A program made the translations under genes and the position numbers. The notes under the pieces are model-generated. The model saw nothing but the letters and a program-made list of their open reading frames with translations. It searched no databases and was not told the origin of the DNA. DNA of 64,000 nucleotides from Betaproteobacteria bacterium (GTDB taxonomy: Bacteria > Pseudomonadota > Gammaproteobacteria > Burkholderiales > Ga0077523). The first letter of the stretch is position 1, and each line of letters opens with the position of its first letter. The DNA lies in assembly GCA_016125475.1 (NCBI GenBank), contig WGLR01000010.1, positions 62,001-126,000 on the forward strand, given 5' to 3'. This document shows, in pieces, positions 54,626-63,474 of the stretch.

Positions 54626-55645
54626 TCAGAGTGTCTCGGCGAGACGGAATCCCATCGCGTACGTCGCCGAGCGAGGATTGTGTCCGTGACGCCGCCTGAC
54701 GCGGGCGAGGTCGCGGAATCGCGCGAAGCTCCCTCCGCGTGCAATCCGGTAGCTGCCGTGCATCTGCGCGAGGTGGTCGTCGACCGGATGGCCGCCCGGA
54801 TACGGGGCATACTCGTCCGCGCAGTATTCCTCGACGTTGCCCGCCGTGTCCGCGAGCCCGAACGGCGACTCGCCGCCTGCGTATGCCCCGACGGCAGACG
54901 TCCGGAACAGACCGGTCTCGGCGGTGTTCGCGCGATCGGGGTCGAACGTGTCGCCCCACGGGAATTCGCGTCCGTCCGGACCGGCCGCGGCCCACTCCCA
55001 CTCTGCCTCGCCGGGCAGGCGGAATCCGCGCCCCGTGCGGGTGGCGAGCCACCTGGCATAGGCGTCGGCCGAAGCCGGGTCGACGGTGTAGACGGGGTGG
55101 TTCGCGCGCTCGAACGGAAACCGCCGGTACGTCCAGCTCGAAGGAATCCCGGCGTGACCGGTGTCGAGCAGGAATGCGCGGTACTCCGCATTGGTGACCG
55201 GAAACCGCGCGATCCGGAACGGCTCGAGCGTCACGGTGTGGCGCGGACACTCCTTCTCGATCCACGTCCGGTCGAGCCCGAGTCCGTCGAAGCGACTCAT
55301 CGTTTCCGCGAGGTCGGAGAACGGCAGTCCGATCTCGACGACGCCTCCCGGCACGGTGATCATCGCGGGTTCCAGCACCCGGACGCGCGGGTCCCCCGCG
55401 AGCGCCAGGGCGTCGCCGGCCGCGATCCGCAGCGGCAACGGCGCGTGGGGTGACTCGAGGATACCGATCAGAGCGTCGACGGAGTGCCCCCGAATGGCTG
55501 CCAGATGCGAGGCCGCCTGCTCGTCGAGCCGGAACGAGACGAAGTGGTCCGGGAGCCCGAGGCGTTCCCGATCGTCGACCGTCCCGCACAGCGGGCCGGC
55601 GAAGGCGGGCCAGTGACGGGCGGGTTCGCGAACGGAAGCGCTCAT
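54626..55645 (-). CDS. Formylglycine-generating-enzyme-like (SUMF1/ToxD-type) protein (339 aa)
   Basis: The FGE-sulfatase fold lies at about residues 95-339: ITVPGGVVEIG, FRIARFPVTNAEYRAFL, GRGFRLPGEAEWEWAA, SPFGLADTAGNVEEYCADEY, RIARGGSFARF and the usual ending MGFRLAETL. The N-terminal ~90 residues include a HEAT-like repeat (GILESPHAPLPLRIAAGDALALAGDPRVR). The paired active-site cysteines of true FGE are not seen, so sulfatase activation is unlikely. ToxD of the toxoflavin operon is such an FGE-like protein. The start overlaps the flavin reductase stop as ATGA. Confidence 0.87.
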   Translation of the reverse strand: MSASVREPARHWPAFAGPLCGTVDDRERLGLPDHFVSFRLDEQAASHLAAIRGHSVDALIGILESPHAPLPLRIAAGDALALAGDPRVRVLEPAMITVPGGVVEIGLPFSDLAETMSRFDGLGLDRTWIEKECPRHTVTLEPFRIARFPVTNAEYRAFLLDTGHAGIPSSWTYRRFPFERANHPVYTVDPASADAYARWLATRTGRGFRLPGEAEWEWAAAGPDGREFPWGDTFDPDRANTAETGLFRTSAVGAYAGGESPFGLADTAGNVEEYCADEYAPYPGGHPVDDHLAQMHGSYRIARGGSFARFRDLARVRRRHGHNPRSATYAMGFRLAETL

Positions 55646-56241
55646 GCCGGTACTCCCGATCTGCAGTCACGGACTTCGCCGGAGAAACGATCGGCGGCAG
55701 CCACGACGGCTTCCGTCGCGCCCGCGATCTCGATGTCCAGCAGCGGGTCGTCCACCGGACCGTCGCCCGTGAGGATCTCGTGCGCGTACGGAACGCTCAC
55801 GGTGTCCGCGAGCACCTGGCAGCCGACGTAACGGAACAACGCCTGTGCGACCGGCAGGACGAGTGCGCCGCCTGCGTGGCCGGTGGTTGCGCTGGCGAGC
55901 AGTGCCGGGCGCCCCTGGAACGCATTGGCGGCGCCGGGGACGACGTGCGGCAGCCGGGAGATCCAGTCGACGAGATTCTTGAGATAGGGAGTAGGCTGGC
56001 CGTTGTATTCCGGACACGCCACGACGAGCGCGTCGGCGCGCGCGACGCGCTGGTGCAGCGCCAGGACGCGACGCAGGATGGCGGGCTCCCGCTCGCGGTC
56101 CTGATCGAACAGGGGCAGGTCCACGGCGCTCATGAAGTCCATCCGGCACCGTCCTGCGAGGTACCACGCGAAGTGTCCGAGCAGGCGCGCGTTCAGCGAG
56201 TCACGTCGCTGGCTTCCCGGAATCATCAGGACGGCGCTCAC
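55642..56241 (-). CDS. NAD(P)H-dependent flavin reductase (199 aa)
   Basis: A flavodoxin-fold FMN reductase. The start AVLMIPGSQRRDSLNARLL contains the FMN phosphate loop (SxRxxSxN). ADALVVACPEYNGQPTPYLKNLVDWISR is the family signature that covers the isoalloxazine ring. It could reduce flavin for a partner or act on a quinone or azapteridine directly. The GTG at 56241 overlaps the WD40 stop as GTGA, and its stop overlaps the FGE-like start as ATGA. No counterpart exists in the known tox operon as remembered. Confidence 0.85.
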   Translation of the reverse strand: MSAVLMIPGSQRRDSLNARLLGHFAWYLAGRCRMDFMSAVDLPLFDQDREREPAILRRVLALHQRVARADALVVACPEYNGQPTPYLKNLVDWISRLPHVVPGAANAFQGRPALLASATTGHAGGALVLPVAQALFRYVGCQVLADTVSVPYAHEILTGDGPVDDPLLDIEIAGATEAVVAAADRFSGEVRDCRSGVPA

Positions 56242-57914
56242 GCCGCCACCGGATAGACGTGACCGTCGTAGGACGCTGCGAGGAAGCGGTTGCCCGCCTC
56301 GTCCCAGGTGATCGATGAAATGCCCGAGGTCGTGGGACGGCGCAGGCTCGTCCAGACGCGTCGCGAGAGATCGAACAGCGCGAGCGTCCCGCCGTAGCTT
56401 CCGGTCAGGACCGACGTTCGTCGCGCGTCGACGGCCATGCATTTCACGGAGTTCGGGTGGCTGCTCGCATGGACCTCGTCCGAGTCCCCGCCCCAGATCC
56501 GGAGCGTCCGGTCGCGACCGACGCTCGCGAAACGTCCGGCGCCGAGCGCGCAGCCCGCGTTCGCGATGCGCTCGTGCGCGCGCGGCCGCCGCTTCACGAC
56601 GGACCAGTCTCCGACACGGTGCCAGGCGATCTCGGTGGACGCGCACACCGAGAACAGCAGTCCGTCGCCGCTGCACAGGCCTTTCACCGCGCTGTCGAAG
56701 GCACGGATCGTCGCGACCGGTTCGAGACCACCGTCCGCAAGCACGCCGAACACGAGGATCTCGCCGGTATAGGTGCCGATCGCGACGTGCCAGCGGCCGT
56801 CGACGAGGAACGACGTGCCGCAGTTCAGCGGGGAGTGGTGCGTGTGCAGGACGGTGCCGCCGTGCGCGTCGAACACGTGGCCGGCCTGCCCGCCCGTGTA
56901 GACCTCGTGGCCGGCCGCGACGAGAAAGTTGCAGAGGCTTCCCATGGCGCTCGCGGGTTCCCCGTCGATCGCGACGACACCCGCGTCGCCGACGGTGTAG
57001 GTCCTCCCGCCGACGCCGAGTACCGCGTTGATCGCCGGGCCCGCGCACACGCCGGAGAGGTCCCACTCGCCGCATCGGGGATCGTAGGCGGCGTAGGTCC
57101 TCCCGAAGGTTCCGGTCACGACGCGTCCGTCGTCGGTCACGCTCGCGGCACGCGCCCAGACGCCGTCCGGGAGAGACGACCGGGACACCTCCTCGAGCCG
57201 GTCGGGTGCGGCGAGCCGCCACACCGCGAGGGAACGGTCGTAGCTCAGCGACACGATCGTGCGGCGGCGCGAGTCCAGCACGATCTTCTTCACGCCAGCC
57301 TCGTGTGCCTGGACGAAGCGTGGCCCCGAACTGCCGATCACGCCGATGCGTCCGCGATCGTCGCCCGTGAACACGGTGCCGTCCGGAGCCAGTTCGACGG
57401 TGTCCGTGCGCACGCCGAGCGCGATCGTGTGTTCCGGCGAACCGTCGTCGGCGTTCCAGCACCGGACCGTCCCGTCGACGCCCGAGGACACCAGACGTCG
57501 ACCGTCCCGGGACCAGGCGAGGGACAGCACGTTGCCCGTGTGTCCGTGCATCACGTGCAGACCGCGGCCGTCGGGGTCGAAGACGCGCACGGCACGATCG
57601 AGCGCGCACGTCGCGATCCGGCGGCCGTCCGGCGAGAACACGGCCATGTCCACGTCGTCCTCGTGCCCGCCGAGCACGGCACGCAGACGCAGGTCCGGGA
57701 CTGACCAGATGCGCGCCGAACAGTCGCTGCTCGCGCTCGCGAGCCAGCGGCCGTCGGCACTGAAGCGACAGTCGTTGACGAGATGATCGTGGCAGGAACG
57801 GGCGACCGACGTGCGCGTCCGGTCGTCCCAGAGAATGATCCTGTTGTCGTACCCTGCCGTGGCGACGAGCGCGCCATGCGCAGCGATACCGGCGATCGGG
57901 CCTTCGTGTTGCAT
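56238..57914 (-). CDS. WD40-repeat protein (ToxC-like; 558 aa)
   Basis: WD40 beta-propeller repeats run through the protein: clear blades such as GYDNRIILWDDR, SSDCSARIWSVPDL, ALDRAVRVFDPD, GVDGTVRCWNADD and GRDRTLRIWGGD. Weaker blades lie in the middle (about 170-400), perhaps forming a second propeller. There is no enzyme motif and no signal peptide. The tox operon contains a WD-repeat protein (ToxC), and this is one of the strongest reasons for the comparison. GGGAGAG precedes the ATG. It follows the 114-residue protein gene by 33 bp. Confidence 0.87.
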   Translation of the reverse strand: MQHEGPIAGIAAHGALVATAGYDNRIILWDDRTRTSVARSCHDHLVNDCRFSADGRWLASASSDCSARIWSVPDLRLRAVLGGHEDDVDMAVFSPDGRRIATCALDRAVRVFDPDGRGLHVMHGHTGNVLSLAWSRDGRRLVSSGVDGTVRCWNADDGSPEHTIALGVRTDTVELAPDGTVFTGDDRGRIGVIGSSGPRFVQAHEAGVKKIVLDSRRRTIVSLSYDRSLAVWRLAAPDRLEEVSRSSLPDGVWARAASVTDDGRVVTGTFGRTYAAYDPRCGEWDLSGVCAGPAINAVLGVGGRTYTVGDAGVVAIDGEPASAMGSLCNFLVAAGHEVYTGGQAGHVFDAHGGTVLHTHHSPLNCGTSFLVDGRWHVAIGTYTGEILVFGVLADGGLEPVATIRAFDSAVKGLCSGDGLLFSVCASTEIAWHRVGDWSVVKRRPRAHERIANAGCALGAGRFASVGRDRTLRIWGGDSDEVHASSHPNSVKCMAVDARRTSVLTGSYGGTLALFDLSRRVWTSLRRPTTSGISSITWDEAGNRFLAASYDGHVYPVAA

Positions 57915-57947
57915 GGCGCAGCTCTCCCTGATGTGTGAGAGCGGCCG

Positions 57948-58292
57948 TCAGGCCGTCGTGTTGATGCGGGTGCCGAGCATCGAGGTGCTCGACGGCGGGC
58001 GTGCAGGGGCGTGATGTGGCTCGCGACTGTCCTGCAGGGACTGCAGTGCCTGCTGCGCACCGGCGAGATCTCCGGACTGGAGCGCCTTGCCGATCTGCGC
58101 GAGGGGGCTGTTCGCGGATGCGCCTCGCGCACCGGACGCGAGGCTCGCGTAGGCCTTCTGTGCGCCACCCAGGTCTCCGGACTGCACCGCCGAGACGAGG
58201 CTCTTGAAGTTCTGCTGCCGCTGCTGCCAGTTCGAGACCGCTGCGGCTTGACCCGCACCGGCTGCCGACGAGGCGGGTATTCGCATTCCCAT
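57948..58292 (-). CDS. Small repeat protein at the head of the tox-like operon (114 aa)
   Basis: Two copies of a ~33-residue repeat are visible: LVSAVQSGDLGGAQKAYASLASG and ALQSGDLAGAQQALQSLQDS, each a helix pair with a conserved SGDLxGAQ core. A low-complexity Pro/Ser/Thr tail ends the protein. No signal peptide or catalytic motif is seen. AAGGAAA upstream supports the ATG at 58292. It is the first gene of the minus-strand cluster. It may be a scaffold or unrelated to the pathway. Confidence 0.65.
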   Translation of the reverse strand: MGMRIPASSAAGAGQAAAVSNWQQRQQNFKSLVSAVQSGDLGGAQKAYASLASGARGASANSPLAQIGKALQSGDLAGAQQALQSLQDSREPHHAPARPPSSTSMLGTRINTTA

Positions 58293-58741
58293 GGCATTTT
58301 CCTTGTTCGTGTTTCACGCGCGGTGGGGCACGATTCCGCACCCCTTTTCAGGACCGGGACACCTGGCACCGGGGCCTTGCATCCGCGCCCTGTAACGGAA
58401 GCACGTTCGGCGAATTGAGGCGCTTTACACGTTTTTCGTGGAAAAATTTCCTAGTCTTTCTGGATGCTTACGGAATTCTGTGCATGAAAGCCTGCAGACA
58501 GGCTGCGGCCGAAAATTCGCTTTCCTGGCGGGTGTCGAGGCCCGGTGTCCGGTTTTGCCGGAGACTTCGTCAGGGGGGCGCGTCTTGCCGTTATTGCGGG
58601 TGGCGACCGGCCTGTGGGGCGAGAGGTGAAGCGGGTGGGGTGTCGTGTCGTGCGGCGGGGGTGGAGCCCGTCCGGGTGGTGGGTGCCGGGGCGGCCGGCC
58701 CGGCCGCGTGGGCGTCCGGGCGGCACGCCTTCGCGGCGGTC
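58293..58741. other. Gene-free region with AT-rich patch, 449 bp
   Basis: The region lies between the divergently placed ends: the head of the tox-like operon and the stop of the nitronate monooxygenase gene. An AT-richer patch at about 58420-58480 contains two adjacent dyads (CACG/CGTG at 58428-58440 and GGAAA/TTTCC at 58440-58451). No gene was recognised. It probably holds the promoter of the tox-like operon. Confidence 0.45.
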
Positions 58742-59734
58742 TCAGGCGGAGGGCGAGTTCCCGCAGAGACGGGCCCGCGCGTCGTTGTACTCGGTGACGA
58801 GCTTCGCGACGACGTCACGGGCAGGCAGGACCGCATCGATGTTGCCGACACCCTGGCCGGCTCCCCAGATGTCCTTCCAGGCCTTCGTCGGGCGGTTGCT
58901 GCCGAAGTTCATGGACGTCTTGTCGGCCGTGGGCAGGTCGTCAGGGTCGAGACCTGCCGCCGCGACACTCTTCTTCAGGTAGTTGCCGTGCACGCCCGTG
59001 AAGAGCGGCGTGTAGACGATGTCCGCCGCGGTACTGTCGACGATCATCTGCTTGTAGCCTTCGACGGCGACCGCTTCGCTGGTCGCGATGAAGCGCGTGC
59101 CGATGTACGCGAAGTCCGCACCCACTGCTTCGGCCGCGAGGACGCCGGCCCCGTCGGTGATCGCTCCGGACAGCGCGATGGGTCCGTCGAAGAATCTGCG
59201 CACCTCCCGCACGAGTGCGAACGGGCTCAGCGTGCCCGCATGGCCGCCGGCACCCGCGCAGACGAGGATGAGCCCGTCGACACCGGCCTCCAGTGCCTTG
59301 CGCGCGTGACGGATGCTGATCACGTCGTGGAACACCACACCGCCGTACGCGTGCACGGTCTTCACGACCTCGTCGGGGGCGCGGAGGCTCGTGATGATGA
59401 TGGGTACCTTGTGACGCGCGCACGTGTCGAGATCGCGTTCGAGGCGGTCGTTGCTCGAGTGGATGATCTGGTTGACGGCGTACGGGGCGACGGGCTGGCC
59501 GGGATGGTTCGCGCGGTGCGCTGCCAGGGCGCTCTCGATGCGGGACAGCCATTCGTCGAGCAGTTCGGGCGGGCGCGCATTGAGGGCCGGAAAGGATCCG
59601 ATGATGCCGCTGGTGCACTGCGCAACGACGAGGTCGGGCTGCGAGACGATGAACATGGGCGCAGCGATGACGGGCAGCGACATGCCGTTCTTCAGCTGTT
59701 TGGCGAGGGACAAGATGATCTCCGCTGACGACAC
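58742..59734 (-). CDS. Nitronate monooxygenase (330 aa)
   Basis: A TIM-barrel FMN enzyme oxidising nitronates or related compounds. MSLPVIAAPMFIVSQPDLVVAQC at the N-terminus, LVCAGAGGHAGTLSPFALVREVRRFFDGPIALSGAITDG in the phosphate-binding part and AVGADFAYIGTRFIAT near the C-end are family hallmarks. The histidine in GGHAG is the usual catalytic base. GTG at 59734 was chosen, with GAGGG upstream. It has no obvious operon partner. Confidence 0.88.
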   Translation of the reverse strand: MSSAEIILSLAKQLKNGMSLPVIAAPMFIVSQPDLVVAQCTSGIIGSFPALNARPPELLDEWLSRIESALAAHRANHPGQPVAPYAVNQIIHSSNDRLERDLDTCARHKVPIIITSLRAPDEVVKTVHAYGGVVFHDVISIRHARKALEAGVDGLILVCAGAGGHAGTLSPFALVREVRRFFDGPIALSGAITDGAGVLAAEAVGADFAYIGTRFIATSEAVAVEGYKQMIVDSTAADIVYTPLFTGVHGNYLKKSVAAAGLDPDDLPTADKTSMNFGSNRPTKAWKDIWGAGQGVGNIDAVLPARDVVAKLVTEYNDARARLCGNSPSA

Positions 59735-59951
59735 AAACCCTCGATGGTAGTGCCGAACGCGGGTCGCTCCAACGGGTGGATGCCGCATCGCCGTATCCCC
59801 GCCCGTGGCGCCGGCGCGAGGATCGGGCGCAGAATGCACCCACGGGCCCGGCGGTGACGTATCGATCCGGGACCCCCGACCGGCCCGCGCGGGGCGGTCG
59901 GCGACAACGACATGGAAGGACGAGAACTCGATCATCACGGAGGAGTTCGCC

Positions 59952-60311
59952 ATGAAACAGGTACTGCTGTGCACGACAACCCTGTTGCTGTCCATGGCCG
60001 CAACGGTCGTCGCGGCCCACGACCTCAGCGTCCGGGAGTGTCAGGAAGGGCGCGATTTCATCCGCAACGCGGCCCTGTCCCGGGACCAGGGCCTGTCGCG
60101 CGAGGAATTCATCGGGCGCATGCACGAGGACATCGAGCGGATCCAGGTATTCCCGCCGGATCTGCGGTGGTTCGTGCAGGACGCCGAGGACGAGCAGCTG
60201 CTCGTCACGGCGGCCGAGAGGGTGTTCGATTCACCGACCGAACCCGAGCAGCACGGAGACGACTTCCTGCGCGCCTGCTTCGCGCGGATCGAGCACTTCA
60301 GCGGCCGCTGA
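59952..60311 (+). CDS. Small secreted hypothetical protein (119 aa)
   Basis: A Sec signal peptide (MKQVLLCTTTLLLSMAATVVAA) ends at about residue 22. The mature part is helical and acidic: DLSVRECQEGRDFIRNAALSRDQGLSREEFIGRMHEDIERI, then one more cysteine near the C-terminus (LRACFARIEHF). The two cysteines could form a disulfide. No family was recognised. A GGAGGAG site precedes the ATG. Confidence 0.75.
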   Translation: MKQVLLCTTTLLLSMAATVVAAHDLSVRECQEGRDFIRNAALSRDQGLSREEFIGRMHEDIERIQVFPPDLRWFVQDAEDEQLLVTAAERVFDSPTEPEQHGDDFLRACFARIEHFSGR

Positions 60312-60509
60312 CGACAGGCTCCGGGCAGCGGGTCCCGCGTCCGCGCGGCACCGCGCGCGTGCCTCGTGCCTCTATACTCGGGTCGTCCCCGCGGTCGCCG
60401 GGGGCCTGCCGCGCGCGAGCGTCCCGCCGACGCCCCGACACGAGTGTGAACGGGAGCGCGCATCGAGCGTTGTGCATGCGGAAGACGAATGCAGGGGGAG
60501 GAGAAATCG

Positions 60510-61532
60510 ATGATGTCGAGAATCGGCGCGGCGCTGGTCGTGCTGCTCTGGTCGTTCGCGGCGCATGCCGGGGAGATCACGCTCAAGGTGGCGCATTTCC
60601 TGCCACCCACGTCCACGGCTCACGCAAAGTTCCTCGTGCCCTGGTGCGACAGGTTGCACCGGGACTCGGGCGGACGTCTGAAGTGCCAGATCTTCCCGGC
60701 CATGCAGCTGGGCGGCGCAGCACCGCAGCTCTACGACCAGGCGCGAGACGGCGTGGCGGACATCATCTGGACGGTCGGTGGCTACACGCCGGGACGCTTC
60801 ACGAAGACGGAAGTGTTCGAACTTCCGTTCATGATGACCACGCCGGAGGCCACGGCGCACGCCATGTGGGACTTCGCGCAGACCTACGCGCAGGACGAGT
60901 TCCGCGGCGTGAAGCTGCTCGCGCTGCATCCGCACGGTCCGGGCGTGTTCCACCTGAACAGCCACCCGATCCGTACCCTCGCAGACTTCCGTGGCCTGAA
61001 GCTGCGTGCGCCGACCCGGCTCACCAACAGGATGCTCGCGGCCTTCGGTGCGGTTCCCGTCGGCATGCCGATGACGCAGGTGCCGGAATCCCTCTCGAAG
61101 GGCGTGATCGACGGAGCACTCATGCCGTGGGAGGTCGTGCCGGCCGTGAAGGTGCAGGAACTCACGAAGTACCACAGCGAGACCGACCCGTCCGAGCGGG
61201 GCGTGTACACGACGGTGCTGATGCTCGTGATGAACCGGGCGCGGTACGAGAGCCTGCCGGCAGACCTGCGGAAGGTGATCGACGACGATTCCGGCGTCGG
61301 CCTGTCGGAGCACGCTGCGCGCGTGTTCCGGGATGCCGATGCGCCAGCGCGGGCCCTCGTGCCGAAGGACTCGATCAACGTCGTCCCCGCCGCGGAACTC
61401 GCGAAATGGAAGCAGGCCGCCCGCTCGGTCGAGAAGAGCTGGATCCGTGACGTGGGGCGGCGCGGCGCCGACGGCGAGGCACTGCTCGCGGCCGCGCGAA
61501 GGCTCATCGACCAGTACACGGATACGAAGTAG
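60510..61532 (+). CDS. TRAP transporter substrate-binding protein (DctP family; 340 aa)
   Basis: A periplasmic solute receptor with a ~20-residue signal peptide ending in AAHAG. The mature protein starts EITLKVAHFLPPTSTAHAKF, and FRGLKLRAPTRLTNRMLAAFGAVPVGMPMTQVPESLSKGVIDG is the DctP carboxylate-binding core (Arg in RAPT). GGGGGAGGAG directly upstream supports the ATG at 60510. It is the first gene of a P-Q-M operon. Given the adjacent pcaH, the ligand may be an aromatic acid; this is inferred. Confidence 0.9.
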   Translation: MMSRIGAALVVLLWSFAAHAGEITLKVAHFLPPTSTAHAKFLVPWCDRLHRDSGGRLKCQIFPAMQLGGAAPQLYDQARDGVADIIWTVGGYTPGRFTKTEVFELPFMMTTPEATAHAMWDFAQTYAQDEFRGVKLLALHPHGPGVFHLNSHPIRTLADFRGLKLRAPTRLTNRMLAAFGAVPVGMPMTQVPESLSKGVIDGALMPWEVVPAVKVQELTKYHSETDPSERGVYTTVLMLVMNRARYESLPADLRKVIDDDSGVGLSEHAARVFRDADAPARALVPKDSINVVPAAELAKWKQAARSVEKSWIRDVGRRGADGEALLAAARRLIDQYTDTK

Positions 61533-61563
61533 CGCCCGCCGCGAGGGTACGGAGACACGGTGC

Positions 61564-62106
61564 ATGCGGGACGTCGGGGATGCGTTCGATGGCACGGCTC
61601 AGGCGGGGCTCTGGCAGCGTGACGGCGTGGGGCGTGCCCTGCACGCCCTCAGTGCGTGGACCGCGCTCACCGGCGGCCTCGTGCTCGTCGCGATGATCGC
61701 GCTCTCGATCGTGAGCGTGCTCGGCCGGTGGCTCGCGGATTCACCCGTGCAGGGCGATTTCGAGCTCGTGCAGCTCGGCTGTGCGGCGTGTGTCGCGTGT
61801 TTTCTGCCGCTGTGTCAGCTCGAGAAGGGCCACGTCGCGGTCGATTTCTTCACGATGCGGGCTGGTCCGCGCGTGCGCGCGTGGCTGGACGCCGCGGGTG
61901 CGACGCTGCTCGGACTCTGTGCGGCCGTGCTCGCGTGGCGACTGGCCGTCGGGGCGTGGGACGTCTGGTCCTACGGTGACACCACGATGATCCTCGACGT
62001 CCCGAAGTGGTACGCGTACGCGCCCATGGTCGTGGCGTTCGCGCTGCTCGCGCTCACGGGCTGGTACGGTGCGTGGGCCGAGTGGCGCAACCGGGGGCGT
62101 GGGTGA
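61564..62106 (+). CDS. TRAP transporter small permease (DctQ; 180 aa)
   Basis: Four hydrophobic helices; the second is followed by DSPVQGDFELVQLGCAACVACFLPLCQLEKGHVAVDFF, the DctQ family motif. It anchors the large permease. The stop overlaps the DctM start as GTGA, and the start follows the receptor gene by 31 bp. Confidence 0.88.
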   Translation: MRDVGDAFDGTAQAGLWQRDGVGRALHALSAWTALTGGLVLVAMIALSIVSVLGRWLADSPVQGDFELVQLGCAACVACFLPLCQLEKGHVAVDFFTMRAGPRVRAWLDAAGATLLGLCAAVLAWRLAVGAWDVWSYGDTTMILDVPKWYAYAPMVVAFALLALTGWYGAWAEWRNRGRG

Positions 62107-63422
62107 CGGGGACGGAAGTCGGCGGGATCGCGCTGGCCGGCATGCTCGTGCTGCTCGTGCTGCGCGTGCCGATCGCGGTGGCGATGATGCTGGCCGGCGG
62201 TTCGGGATACGTCGTCCTGTCCGGCGTCGACCCGCTGCTGAGCTACCTCAAGTCGGCCGCGTTCGCGCGTTATTCGAACTACGACCTCTCGGTCGTGCCC
62301 ATGTTCCTGCTCATGGGCAACCTGGCTTCGCGGGGCGGCCTGTCCGCGTCGATGTTCCGCGCCGCGAACGCCCTGATCGGTCACTTCCGCGGGGGCATCG
62401 CGATGGCGGCCGTCGTCGCGAGCGCCGGGTTCGGCGCGATCTGCGGCTCCTCGCTCGCGACCGCGGCGACGATGGGGGAGGTCGCGCTGCCGGAACTGCG
62501 GAAGTCTCGCTACGATCCGGGGCTCGCGGCCGGAGCGCTCGCGGCCGGTGGCACGCTCGGCATCCTGATTCCGCCGTCGATCGTGCTCGCGATCTACGCG
62601 ATCCTCACCGAGCAGAACATCGCGAAGCTCTTCACGGCCGCGTTCGTCCCCGGCGTGATCGCGACGCTCGGATACATGGCGGTCATCGGCATCCTCGTGA
62701 GGGTGAATCCGCGTCTCGGACCTGCCGGGGAGCGGATGTCCTGGACGCGCCGTCTGCACGCGCTCGCGGATGTCTGGCCCGTCGTGCTGATCTTCGTCGT
62801 CATGCTGGGCGGCATGTACGGCGGCGTGTTCAGCGCGACCGAGGGCGCCGCTATCGGAACGGGGGCGACGCTCGTGCTCGCGTTCGTGCGCGGCATGCGG
62901 TGGGCCGGCCTTCGTGCGAGCATTCTCGGCGCGGCACGCGCGACCGGCATGATCTTCCTGATCCTGCTCGGGGCGGACGTGCTGAACGCGTTCCTCGCGT
63001 TGTCGCAGTTGCCGGTGGAACTCGCGACGTGGGTCCAGGGGAGCGGTCTCGCGCCGCTCGCGATCGTGACGGCGGTCGTGGTGCTGTACGTGATCCTCGG
63101 GTGCGTCATGGACAGCCTGTCGATGATCCTGCTCACCATTCCGATCTTCTTCCCGATGATCATGGGGCTCGACCTGTGGGGCCTCGGGCCCGCGGAGAAG
63201 GCGATCTGGTTCGGCGTGCTCTCGCTCATGGTGGTGGAGATCGGGCTGATCACGCCGCCGGTCGGCATGAACGTCTATATCATCAGCAGCATCTCCCGGG
63301 ACGTGCCGATGGGAGTCGCGTTCCGTGGGGTCGCGCCGTTTCTGGTGTCCGATCTGGTGCGCGTGGTGCTGCTGATCGCATTTCCGGCCCTGAGTCTGGC
63401 GCTGGTCCGGCTCATGGGATGA
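62103..63422 (+). CDS. TRAP transporter large permease (DctM; 439 aa)
   Basis: The transport channel, with about 12 membrane helices. Family sequences include SVVPMFLLMGNLASRGGLS, the AAVVASAGFGAICGSSLATAATMGEVALPELRK stretch, GGTLGILIPPSIVLAIYAILTEQNI and the late VEIGLITPPVGMNVYIISSI. GTG at 62103 was chosen because it overlaps dctQ as GTGA and leaves a normal N-terminal helix. Na+-coupled uptake is the family mechanism. Confidence 0.92.
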   Translation: MTGTEVGGIALAGMLVLLVLRVPIAVAMMLAGGSGYVVLSGVDPLLSYLKSAAFARYSNYDLSVVPMFLLMGNLASRGGLSASMFRAANALIGHFRGGIAMAAVVASAGFGAICGSSLATAATMGEVALPELRKSRYDPGLAAGALAAGGTLGILIPPSIVLAIYAILTEQNIAKLFTAAFVPGVIATLGYMAVIGILVRVNPRLGPAGERMSWTRRLHALADVWPVVLIFVVMLGGMYGGVFSATEGAAIGTGATLVLAFVRGMRWAGLRASILGAARATGMIFLILLGADVLNAFLALSQLPVELATWVQGSGLAPLAIVTAVVVLYVILGCVMDSLSMILLTIPIFFPMIMGLDLWGLGPAEKAIWFGVLSLMVVEIGLITPPVGMNVYIISSISRDVPMGVAFRGVAPFLVSDLVRVVLLIAFPALSLALVRLMG

Positions 63423-63474
63423 AACGAACCCGGCGGGCTGGTGTGCCCGTCGCGAACGATCTCGGGAGGTAGGC

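Noticed and set aside
54626-55645. A true sulfatase-activating formylglycine-generating enzyme
   Set aside because: The paired active-site cysteines are not visible and no sulfatase gene is nearby; the tox-like context is the better explanation.
58364-58381. Sigma-54 promoter-like sequence TGGCAC...TTGCA
   Set aside because: The GG and GC elements are 12 bases apart instead of 10, and on the plus strand no gene follows.
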